A DNA stretch of 64,000 nt from Filosporella fistucella (taxonomy: Eukaryota > Ascomycota > Leotiomycetes > Helotiales), in assembly GCA_030077755.1 (NCBI GenBank), contig JAQJZZ010000010.1, positions 5,766,001 to 5,830,000 of the forward strand. Direction: 5' to 3'. This document shows, piece after piece, positions 1 to 10,027 of this stretch. Each line of letters starts with the position of its first letter. Position 1 is the first letter of the stretch. Made by a program: the position numbers and the translations under genes. Under the pieces are notes generated by a model. It did not search any database. It was not told the origin of the DNA and saw only the letters and a program-made list of their open reading frames with translations.

Positions 1-440
1 CTTTCTCGGGTTCCGGTTCAGGCTCAGGCTCAGGGATTTTCTCTTCCTCTTTGATAGGATCATCCCACATGCTTGTTTTAGCACCTTTCTTCTTTTTGTC
101 CTTCTTCGAAGTCGAGCCCCATCCAAAGTCATCAGCAGGAGGTGTGGCTTCCTTTTCGGGTTCGGGTACAGGCTCAGGAACCTTCTCTTCTTCTTTGACA
201 GGATCGCCCCAGATGCTGCTGGATTTCGCGCCCTTCTTCTTTTTGTCCTTTTTAGAGGTTGAACCCCATCCAAAATCATCGGCAGGGGGTGTAGCTTCTT
301 TTTCGGGCTCGGGTTCAGGCTCAGGAACCTTCTCTTCCTCTTTGACAGGATCGCCCCAGATGCTGCTAGATTTCACGCCCTTCTTTTTCTTGTCTTTTTT
401 CGCAGTAGAGCCCCATCCAAAGTCATCAGCAACAGATTCT
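1..440 (-). repeat. Three near-identical coding tandem repeats of about 144-147 bp
   Basis: Within the GWG-repeat gene three consecutive units are nearly identical in DNA. The shared marker GGATCGCCCC or its variant starts at about 57, 201 and 348, giving periods of 144 and 147 bp (48-49 codons). Each encodes DDFGWGST, then KKDKKKKG, then a WGDP or WDDP motif, then KEEEK with a P/E run. Repeats further upstream in the gene are more diverged, so the 3' part has expanded most recently. The array continues past the left window edge. Confidence 0.85.
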
Positions 441-3423
441 GTTTCCTTCTTGTCTTCTTCAACGACAGGTGGATCTGGAATCTTCTCTTCGGTGGCTTTG
501 TCTTTCTTGCCCTTCTTGTCTTTTTTGGAAGAGCTAAATCCCCATCCGACATCCTCCTCCTCCTTCTTCTCCTCCACTATTGGTTCTGGGATAACAGGTT
601 CTTCTACAGCAGCGAGTTTCCCTTTCTTCTTTTTGTCCTTTTTAGACACTGGCGTGGCGAAGGAACCCCATCCATCGTCAATAGGGGGTTCATCTTTCTT
701 CTCTTCCTCCTCGACAACCGGTTCTGGAATAAAAGGTTCTTCCACAACTGCATTTTTGCCCTTCTTTCCCTTTTTCTTTGAAGTTGTAGTTGCAAAAGAA
801 CCCCATCCAGCATCGACAGGAGGGTCTTCGTTCTTCTCTTCTTCCTCCACGGGTGGGGGGTCTGGCATGGCAGGCTCGTCAGGTGTGATCTTCCCTTTCT
901 TCCCCTTTTTATCCTTCTTCGTAGTCCCCCAACCGACTTCCTCGAGTGGATCTGGTTCCTTTGGTGGTTCCGGCACGGGCTCAGCTACTGGGTCCTCAAT
1001 TATAGCATTCTTACCCTTCTTGCCCTTTTTCTTCGTGGCGGGTGTTCCCCATCCACTGAAGTCGTCGATAGGATCGGGTTCTTTCTCCTTTTCTGGTTCA
1101 GGCGGGGGGGGTGGTTCCTCGATTTTCGGCTCATCTGCGAAAGCATCGGCAAAAGCATTTTTGCTCTTCTTGCCCTTCTTCTTTGAAACGGGTGCCCCCC
1201 ATCCACCAAAGTCTTCAACGGGGTCTGGTCCCTTCTCCTTCTCAGGCTCTGGCGGTGGGGAAATTTCCTCAGCTTTGACCTCTTCGATGACTTTTCCACC
1301 CTTTTTCTTTTTAGAAGATTTAGTGGCGGTAAAACCCCACCCAGAATCCTCTATAACAGCCTCAACTACGGGCTCCGGATCAGGAATAACTTCATCAACC
1401 TTTGGAGGCTCTTCAGCAACTGCTTTGCCACCTTTCTTCTTCTTGTCCTTTTTGCTGCCAATCGCACCCCAGCCGAAATCGTCTGCAGGTGGCTCCGCAG
1501 CAGGCTCAGGGACTATCTCCTTCACCTATTAATGTCAGATTTTTTTCAAGCAATTGCTGAAAACACTAAAATATAGAAAATACGAGAACCGAAGTTACGA
1601 AGCAGATGTGATACAGAGCCTCAAAACCCAAAATTCCACGCTATCACATGTTTCCCGGACATTGCAGTAAACAAAATCCTGAAACTTACCTCTGGGATTT
1701 CTTCCACCAAATTCTTTCCCTTCTTCTTCTTGTCCTTCTTCGAAGTCGCAAAAGAGCCCCATCCATCGTCAGCTGGGGGATCATCTTCTTTCACTTCAGG
1801 AACTATAGGCGGTTCCGGTTCGACAGCGCCTTTTTTGCCCTTCTTCTTCGACTTAGTAGCCGTTCCCCAGGTATCCCAATCATCTGTAGCAGGTGTTTCT
1901 TCAACGACAGCAGGAGCCGGCTCCTCTGGTTCTTCGACTTGAAAATCAAACACACCACCTTTCTTCTTTTTCTTGTCCTTCTTGCTGGTTGCAGAAGTAA
2001 AGCCAAAATCGAATGAGGTATCAGCTGGAGGATCAGGCTCGGCCGCTTTATCTTCAGGTTCATCTAATGACCCGAAAGAGAATCCGGCATTCTTCTTCTT
2101 GGGCTTGCCACGGTCAATACTCCACGGATTGTTATCTATTTCCTCTTTTTCCTTTTTTGGTTCTTCCTTGGTGGTAGCACCAAAGCTCCAAGTGCTGTAA
2201 CATTAGTACAGAACTTCAAAATATGGCCAGACACTGCCTGAATAGATTTACAGCAGACAGATAAGCTCCATAGAGATATCCGCCAATATGTAATTTCGAA
2301 ATGGTACTAACCTCGTCCCTGTTGTCCATTTACTTCCCCATCCTCCGACAGCAGACGTCGTAGTAGTATCAAAACTCAAGTCCAGGCCTGTATCGTCCAG
2401 TTTGATTTCCTGAAAAGCATCGAATTTGTCCGTGGCAGGTGGATCTGGTGCTGGTGGATCTGGAGTGGGTTCCTCAACCTTTCCCTTCTTGCCCTTCTTC
2501 TTACCTTTGACAGGAGCAAAGGTGCCCCACTCGTCTTCTTCAGGAGGAGTCTCCTTAGAACCTTCATCTCCATTACCCTCGTCCTTCTTGTCACCCTCCC
2601 CACCATTCCCAGTATCGTTGCCTTTGTCGCCACCATTACTACCCTCATCCTCGGCCTTTTTGCTCCCGTCTTCGTTCTCATCATCTGCCCAGCTGGGCTT
2701 TTGTGCTCCTTTGGCTCCTCCCTTCTTCTTCTTTGCAGCGGTAACAAACCCGTCCTCCGACTGAAAGTCGACGGAGGGTGCCATAGTTGGGTCACGGAAT
2801 AATGACTGGTCTTCTCGTTTCTGGACGGAAGAAGGAGGGGTAATTCGAGCTTCGGTAGAGTCGTGTGAGTTCTTTTTGGCAAGAGCATCGGTATGAGGTT
2901 CGTGTATAGGTAAATCTTCCCCTTCATCACTTGGTGGTTGTATTCCAGCCCATTTCTTCCAAGTTTCTGGTACTTTCAGAGGATTGTGAGGCCATCTGCA
3001 GGGCCACGTAGATTCCGAATGCGGAAGTACTTCCTATTGATATCGTTAGAGATCTGTGTTGTTAAGGGTCCCACACCGCCGTACTGCGGCAGGCTTCAGC
3101 CGCTACTGCACTCTGCACGACAACAGCCATGACATGGCACTGGGCAACGTTTGCGAGCGTGAGGAGGTTGAAAAAAGTTCGCGGTTCGTACCAATTCTGC
3201 TGGATATGCACTCTGCGGCTTCAAGGTGCGCAATTGTATCCATGCTCTAGCAATGAATCTCAGCCTTATCCGTGTATCCTCCTCATCCCACCCAATCGTC
3301 CAAGGCTGGGTCGTTGTGGATCCATAATCGTTCCTTGGGCGATCTGCGCAAGACCATAAACCCTCGACAGCTGCCATTGTGGAATTTCGAGCTCGTGAGG
3401 TCGTGGATAGGTGTCAGACTCAT
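1..3423 (-). CDS. GWG-repeat, Lys/Glu/Pro-rich low-complexity protein (3' end beyond window)
   Basis: Function not recognised. On the minus strand exons 3033..2312, 2194..1690 and 1525..1 (running off the window) join in frame with good donors (GTTAGT, GTAAGT) and CTGAC/CTAAC branch points. The N-terminal part has a Trp-rich stretch (WPCRWPHNPLKVPETWKKW) and acidic linker. After it come twelve or more repeats of about 45-50 residues, each with an acidic P/E/D spacer, a GWG or WG motif and a basic run such as KKDKKKKGK. The 5' end is uncertain. I favour a first exon 3423..3292 (ATG at 3423, containing RLWIHNDPALDDW, donor GTGGGA) joined to 3033 with matching phase. An alternative is an ATG at 3377 with a donor near 3200. 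The protein has no membrane segment or signal peptide and is probably intracellular. The repeated Trp-Gly motifs in charged disordered sequence recall Argonaute-binding GW/WG platforms; that is inference only. Confidence 0.7.
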
Positions 3424-5848
3424 CGAGGCTATATGCTCAACGACTTGATTCGAAGCAGGACGGGTTCTGGATAGCGAAGGTGGCGATATGATGCTGGATA
3501 TGAAGATATCCAGGAAATGTTCTGGTGGATTGTAGGAAGGAAGAAAGTCGAGGGGGAGAAGTGGTCACACGGGAGATCTTTTCTTGTTGCAAGGGACGGT
3601 ACTGTACGGAGGTATTATCGTTTGTTTCTCGTCTCGCCAAAAAGTAGGTGTCCCTGTGGCTGGGAACTGAGACAGCGGCCAGGAATTTGCTGTGTATCAC
3701 CCAGATATTGCCCTTATCGAAGTGCCTGTCCGTGCCTCAAAGCGATACACGGATACACGAACAGAATTCCAGATCAACGCGTGTAAAAAGTTTCGATGCA
3801 AGAGGAGTTGTCGGGCCCACGGAGGGTGACTACATATTTTATTTGCAATGTTGACAGAAGGCTCTGCTCTGCAGTGCAATGCAGTATAATGCAGTAAGGT
3901 GCTTGTTTTTTTCAGATAGCACAATGCTGGCTGCATAGTACGGGAGCAGGGTAGGTGAAGGGAGGGTACGGGTACGGGTACAGAGTAAGGTAGGTAGGAA
4001 GGTGGTAGGTAGCGAGCAGAGCATAGTAACACTAGAGCGAATACCGCCATACATTTCGGGCGCTATGGAGCTGTAGAAAAAACAAAGAGCTAACAGTTGA
4101 TGCGCCGGCAGCGGGTACCAGCTTGTAGGCAACACCACCAACTTGGAACCAGACACCACGATTCGCAGTAGTCAGAGAGAATAGTGAGAGTAGTGTCCGT
4201 AGCCCCAGATCGATTTGCTCTCACCCGCACCGGGTCCCATTTCTTTTCTGCTCTTTTTCCCACCTTTTTCCTCCGTCTCCCACCTTTTCCGCACGATTTT
4301 CCAGGGAGCCAGGCCTCACCGCAAGTTTGTTTCCTTCAAGAGCACCGCGAACAATCTCGAATCATACCAAATGGAGAGATACAATTGGATTGTGCATAAG
4401 GAGACACACGAACAACGTGCCCACAGCGTTTGTGAGTGGTCCAACCGATGCTCTGTGGTGCAGCAAGGTGGAATTGTGCCCGAGAGACAATGTGATGCGC
4501 CGGCCATTTGGAGAGAGCTGATAGGCGTGTGCGGGAGGATGCATTGACAGCCAGGCCGACTAATAATTAATGTGGTGTAGTATTACTTAATTCGCCGTGT
4601 GTCCAGGAGAAGGGAAGGACAGAAGGACAGGGTCCAAGACTCGGGAGGAGAGGAATCTGAGAGGAGGATCTGGTACTGTACATTATCTCATCTGACTGGA
4701 ATCTGGCTGGAATCTTGGATAAAGCCAGCTGGGTGGCCACGAGGTCATACAGGAGGTAAGGGAGAGTCGAGAAGTGGTGTCCTCGTTGTCGGATATTCCT
4801 ACAATACAAACACCAGCTATTGCTAGGAAAGACATTATTATGGCTTTCAACTCCCTCTCCATACGGATGTTCGCTCCGGTATCAGCACCTACGGATCTCT
4901 CACCGCGGGAATGGAGAGTCAAATGTCGAAAAGACAAGTATCCTCTTGTGTCTATAATTACCTTCAGACCGACTTTCGCTGCATTGTTGGCAAACAGCTC
5001 GACGTGCGATTCCAGCCAATATCTATCTACCTCGCTTTGAGGGACGTCATCCTTTTATCCATTCCTCATTGCAGAGTCATGAGTGTTAGGCATCTTTGCA
5101 GCATGGACAGTACTCGGTATGATTAGTGTTTTACTTTTTAATTTGACTTTTAATTTCTCTAGTTTCTCTCCGTGTAACAACAGTTGCCCCGATTGTCACC
5201 CATTGTTACAAACAAATACATATGGTTATTAATCCACAAAGCAAAGGGTCTTCTTAACCTTCCTGCCTCGGATTTTCCCCTCGTTTTAACGCATCACCCG
5301 AAGCACGGAGTCATGTGTGAGGGGCTTATCGTCAAGGTTTATCTCCTGCCTTTCTTATCTGCACCCGCCGAATCCTCCCGCTGCATCCATTTCGTGCTAG
5401 ATTTATTACCCTCGTACTACTTCAAACCTTCAGACAAAACTTCATCTGCTCGAGTCAAGATATTTCTGGTTCTGAAGCATTTAACACTTCAGCCCATTGC
5501 GGCATCTAAATGTTCTTTGCAATTCTATACAGTGGATCCGATGCCAGCAGTACAATAATTGGGTCTGGAGACCCTAGCAAACACCAAGTGGCCGTCTTCA
5601 GTGACATCAGTATTCGTATGTGGGGTGATGGCAAGGTGGATCTGCCGCGACAATGGCTTTTCACTCCCCGTCTGCCCATTTCTAATATTGCTCCGAGGCC
5701 CGTTTCAAAAGATCCTTGAGCTCATAGCCTGAATAATAATTTGTAATCATCTTTGCTATATTATATGTAAGAAAATCTCTCTATTCTGCAGAAAAAACAA
5801 CTAGAGCTTAATTTCATCACAATATCATTTATATCATTCAACTTCATC
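3424..5848. other. Intergenic, no supported gene
   Basis: About 2.4 kb. Open frames exist on both strands but none shows recognisable protein character or joins across convincing introns. The part next to 3424 probably holds the 5' leader and promoter of the GWG-repeat gene; a GGGTACGGGTACGGGTAC run lies near 3967. The last 150 bases are the A/T-rich leader of the MDR gene. Confidence 0.5.
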
Positions 5849-7023
5849 ATGGCAATTAACACTGCAATCGTTGTCCAGAAACCTGGAGAGGCAAAGGTCG
5901 TTGAAGCCAGCGTTCCTAAATTGAGAGATGATTACCTTATTGTAAAAGTCAAAGCAGTTGCTCTGAATCCTACAGATTGGAAGCATGTCGATTGGCTTAC
6001 CAGTGCTGGAGCTCGTGTAAGTATTCTCCAACTCCAATCCAATCACCTTTAACAAAATAATTGTAGATTGGCTGCGATTTCTCTGGCATCGTGGAAGAAA
6101 TTGGTTCTGCTGTCACAAAGCCATGGAAGAAAGGCGACCGTATCTGCGGATTTGCTCATGGAGGAAACGAAGTCTATCATGAAGATGGAGCTTTCCAGGA
6201 GTACATTACTGTGAAAGGTGATCTCCAGATCCCTATCCCTGAGAACCTGAGCTTTGAAGAAGCCGCTACATTGGGAGTAGGAATTTCCACGTAAGAATCC
6301 CAATCTCTGCCCTCTCCAAATTCTATCAATACATCAAAGAAAGAACCTGATAATTCAATTAGAGTCGGACAAGCCCTCTATCAATCCCTTGCCATTCCCC
6401 TCCCTACCTCCCCAATAACAGACAAACAATACCTCCTCATCTACGGCGGCAGCACCGCCACCGGTGCCCTCGCCATTCAATTCGGCAAGCTATCTGGCTA
6501 CACTGTTATAACAACCTGCTCTCCTCACAGCAATTCCTACGTCAAATCCCTCGGCGCCTCAGAAGCATTCGACTACAATTCTCCCACCTGTGCAGCAGAC
6601 ATCAGAAAATACACCAGCGACGGAGTAAAACTAGCATTGGATTGTATATCCGAGGGCCAATCTCCCACCATCACAGCCTCATCCCTATCCCCCGAAGGAG
6701 GAATCTATACTTCTCTCCTCCCTGTCCCAGCCGCTACGATCTCAGATGTAAACCCAAAGATTGAAAACAAAAGCACGCTTGCGTACACGATCCTAGGCGA
6801 GGAATTCAAATTCGGTCCTAATACTGTGCCAGCTGTACCGGAGAACATGAAGTTTGCGAAGACATTCTGGGAATTGGCTGCGAAGTTACTGGGTGAGGGG
6901 AAGGTGAAGGTACATAGGTTTAGTGTGGATAAGTATGGGAAGGGTCTTGAGGGTGCATTGGAGGGAATGGCGCAGATGAAACAGGGGAAGGTTAGTGGTG
7001 AGAAATTGGTTTTTACATTGTAG
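5849..7023 (+). CDS. MDR-superfamily oxidoreductase, trans-enoyl-reductase/quinone-reductase type
   Basis: Predicted NAD(P)H-dependent medium-chain reductase of the zinc-independent ToxD/enoyl-reductase-like group; substrate unknown. Exons 5849..6016, 6067..6290 and 6363..7023 give 350 aa, normal for the family. The GroES-like N-terminal domain contains LNPTDWKH and GCDFSGIVEEIG followed by GDRICGF. The Rossmann part has YGGSTATGALAIQFGKLSGY (nucleotide-binding glycine region) and a C-terminal HRFSVDKYGKGLEGALEGM block typical of this group. The structural-zinc Cys cluster of true alcohol dehydrogenases is absent. The start follows an A-rich leader (TTCATCATGG). No polyketide or peptide synthase gene lies nearby, so a trans-acting role in a cluster is not supported here. 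Stop codons of this gene and the convergent HAD gene are only about 83 bp apart. Confidence 0.9.
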
Positions 7024-7106
7024 GATATTACTACGTTGTCGCAGACAGAAGTGTGAGATGAAAACAGGAAGTTCCACGATCAGAGATTTAGTATGTGATA
7101 TATCAT

Positions 7107-8165
7107 TCAATTATCAAACAAACAACTCTCACTCACTTCCCTAAAATCACGTGTCCAGTATACTTTCTTCCTTCTTTTCTCCCCATCCTGCTCATTGTTT
7201 TCCATTTCCTCCCTCCTAAGAGCAGAGATATGAATGACTTCCATCCCAATTCTCTTCATCGTCTTCATTAACCCGCTCTCTCCATCTTCAGATATGATTA
7301 TCCCTATTACATCTTCTGCTGTTAGACATTCTATATCAGTCCCTGAATCGCCTATATACACCACTCTCCACGTTTGCAATTCCCTACCATTCTCTTCTTC
7401 CGAATTCCCACCATTCTTTATCAAGGAACTCATCTCCCTCCCCTTCCCCCTCGAACAAACCACCACATTCTCTCCCGTAGCTCCGTTAAGTCCTCCCTGT
7501 TCATCAATCCAATTAGCCACTACTCTCACTTCTCCCAGCTCTTCTCGCTGTAACCCAGTTTCCAAAAACCCGGTTATAAAATCTCGACTCCAGTTCACTG
7601 ATAATACATCCCATTTCCCATTTTCATTCTCAATCTTCTTGATCAGATTCTGAAAACCAGGTCTTATCCCTACTTTCCATCCTCTTTCCTCCTTTCCCTT
7701 TTGCCCTTCTCCTCCAGCTTGAGCTCCATAGCGAAGATAAGCATCCCGTCCAGCATTCCTCCATTCTTCCCTCGTGATCCCCTTGAAAAGCCCAGATTTG
7801 CTTACACGTTCGAAACTAGCTTTTTCAATGGGGTATAAAGCTCTTTGATACTCTACTTCCTGGACCAGACTTGTTCTGTGTTCTGAAACGGGCTTATAAG
7901 CTTTCTGAAAAGAGGAGAAATCTTGGATGTAGGTTGAGCTGATGGAGTGCCAGATATTTTGAAAGTCTGTTTTAGTCTTGGGTAGGGTGGGACGAGAGGA
8001 TTGGAGGTGGATTCCTATCTCAGCTAGGATGGAAATGGTATCTTTACTCGTGATTGTGTTGTCGAAGTCGAAGATGAATTGGTATTTGTATTTCGCTCTA
8101 CCACTACTATCTTGACTAGATTTTTGGAGAGAGTAATGGTGAGCGAAAGGTGGGGCTGTAGTCAT
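7107..8165 (-). CDS. HAD-superfamily phosphatase-like hydrolase
   Basis: Single-exon gene. Motif I is DFDNTITSKDT near the N-terminus (nucleophile and general acid Asp). A motif II-like segment is VLSVNWSRDF, and motif IV is YIGDSGTDIECL, which binds Mg2+. This is the HAD subfamily I pattern seen in phosphoserine phosphatase/MtnX-like proteins; the physiological substrate cannot be read from sequence. I take the ATG at 8165 (AAAAATATGA context, 352 aa). The frame stays open to an ATG at 8324, which would add 53 residues with a pyrimidine-rich coding strand that looks like 5' leader; that extension could instead be a targeting sequence. It is convergent with the MDR gene. Confidence 0.85.
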   Translation of the reverse strand: MTTAPPFAHHYSLQKSSQDSSGRAKYKYQFIFDFDNTITSKDTISILAEIGIHLQSSRPTLPKTKTDFQNIWHSISSTYIQDFSSFQKAYKPVSEHRTSLVQEVEYQRALYPIEKASFERVSKSGLFKGITREEWRNAGRDAYLRYGAQAGGEGQKGKEERGWKVGIRPGFQNLIKKIENENGKWDVLSVNWSRDFITGFLETGLQREELGEVRVVANWIDEQGGLNGATGENVVVCSRGKGREMSSLIKNGGNSEEENGRELQTWRVVYIGDSGTDIECLTAEDVIGIIISEDGESGLMKTMKRIGMEVIHISALRREEMENNEQDGEKRRKKVYWTRDFREVSESCLFDN

Positions 8166-10027
8166 ATTTTTGAGGGTATGGAGATATGAAATGGAGGGCT
8201 TAGGGAGAATGATCGGATGGAGGATGGAGATAGAGAGGGCATTGAAGGAGGAGAGTGATGAGTAGAAGAGAGGTCTCATTGGTGTGTGTACGAAATCAGG
8301 GAGGGAAGGAGAGTTTGATGTCAATCAAGCTTAATTATCCTTGCATTCGGCATCCGTGATTTCTAGCTTTTGCCTACAGAATGGAATTTCAGAATTTAGA
8401 ACTTGTTTGGATTAGTATGTTTGGAAAGGATATCAAGAGGCAGATCATTTGTATATTGCAAATACGTCGTATTTTGTCGAATAGATTCCAATGATATTCC
8501 ATTCTTAAAGCGCAAGTGGTCGATCTAGCTCCGTAATTGAATTTGTGTGGGGCTGCGATTAAATAACCTTTGAGATGTTGCACACACTTCGTATCTTATC
8601 GAATAGGCAGAGAAGACTTTAGTCAAAGGGAAGTGAAGTATACATGTACCTTCAGCTATATCCTGAATAGCATAGTATTCCGGATCTCACAATGATACTA
8701 TGATGATCTCAAGAGGATAAATAAAAGGCGATGCTCAGCAAAAAGAACTCCATCTATCTCTTAGTAATCATCTCCCTTCCTTCTCCAATCGGAACGCAAG
8801 TATCGTATTCGAGGCTACTATTCAAACGTCAAGACTTTCCTTCCCCTGACCTCATGGGTTCTGCTTCAGACCCGAAGCACGACCCGGCTGCTATGCGCCG
8901 GCCTGGAATAGATGTCAATGTCCCCCCGAATACCTTCAACAAAGCCAGAACAGATGTACTGATTGAAAGATATTTTTGTAGATATATCTAGCTTAAACTT
9001 ATCAAGATATAAATGACTTCTTACTCAGCTCAGATGCTTAACCTCTAATTCAGGTACAACAATCTTCCGGACTGTTTTAGATTTTATTTCGGAGCGACTT
9101 GTGTAAGATCTGACTGAGCAAATCACTGCACTGGCCACAGTGATTCCCATGCACGTGCCCGACCTTACCCTCCACCCTGCTCTGCTCGGGCGGCGCTTCT
9201 CGCAGCCCAAATTCGGCAAGCGACGAGGGACACTCCCTAAAACCTACGTTGTATTCCAACTCGATAAGACGATCAAAGACAAGACCTTCGACCTTCACAA
9301 GAACTGCTACAGCTTCCATACGCCTGAATACCTTCCAACTCTGCGCTACCTCCTATACTACTCTGTGGACTTGTGTCGCCATCTGCATCGTACTTGCGGA
9401 ACGTATAACCCTAGTAAGCGCAAGCCCTCACGAAGCTCCCATGCGATGACAGTGCTCAATATCTTGAACACCCCGCCACTAGACCGCAACACTTGCTGAT
9501 ATATATATCATCTGCAGAATCGTTCAACGACGATATCTTCCGAATCAGAACCTCTCTTCGAAGCATTCGTGATCGCGCAGGCTCTCTGCCCTTCATCAAC
9601 ACTCACATCACCAACATTCGGGCGCTTACAACACGACCATCACAACGAAATATACAAGTTGAGAGAACTCAAATACTTCTTTGGGCTATCGTATGATTGA
9701 GACATAAGATTGCGCATACTCGGCATATTCATCTTCGTCAACGTTGTGTCATTATTTGCACTACTACCAACCGGGCGGCACTTCGACGTCAGGAACGTTC
9801 AGGCAACAATAATTCCCCTCGATAGTTTCAGAATTCCCCTAGATCATCGACAGATTAGCAGGCTTCTAGTGAGCATCTCTGCGACCGTTGAACGATTCTG
9901 AGTGGATAATAAAGTCGTTTCGCTTTCGCGCATAGCCTCAAAGGCTCAGCCACCGCGCCAGTGAGGCTGACTGCCATTTCGAAGAAAACAACCTGACAGT
10001 GTTCTAAGAACAGCAACATTACTCGAC
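8166..10027. other. Intergenic / long CRZ1 leader, no supported gene
   Basis: Contains the HAD gene promoter and a long region upstream of CRZ1. Open frames at 8731..8991 and 9140..9499 (plus strand) have no recognisable domain, repeat or intron support. The segment nearest 10028 is probably 5' untranslated sequence of CRZ1. Confidence 0.45.
9963..9970 (+). promoter_or_regulatory. CDRE-like element (GAGGCTGA) upstream of CRZ1
   Basis: GAGGCTGA lies about 58 bp before the CRZ1 start codon. GAGGCTG is the core of the yeast calcineurin-dependent response element bound by Crz1. A chance 7-mer match is quite possible, so this is only a candidate autoregulatory site. Confidence 0.25.

Noticed and set aside
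51..1532. 493-codon plus-strand open frame rich in Ser, Gly and Phe
   Set aside because: It is the exact antisense of the GWG-repeat coding exon. The long frame arises because the repeat period is a multiple of three; the minus-strand protein has intron boundaries and consistent motifs.
5849..8165. MDR reductase plus neighbour as a secondary-metabolite cluster
   Set aside because: No synthase, cytochrome P450 or cluster regulator nearby; neighbours are housekeeping genes.
8731..9499. Two plus-strand frames (8731..8991, 9140..9499), the first with a hydrophobic start
   Set aside because: No domain, cysteine pattern or splice sites that extend them; probably chance or CRZ1 leader.
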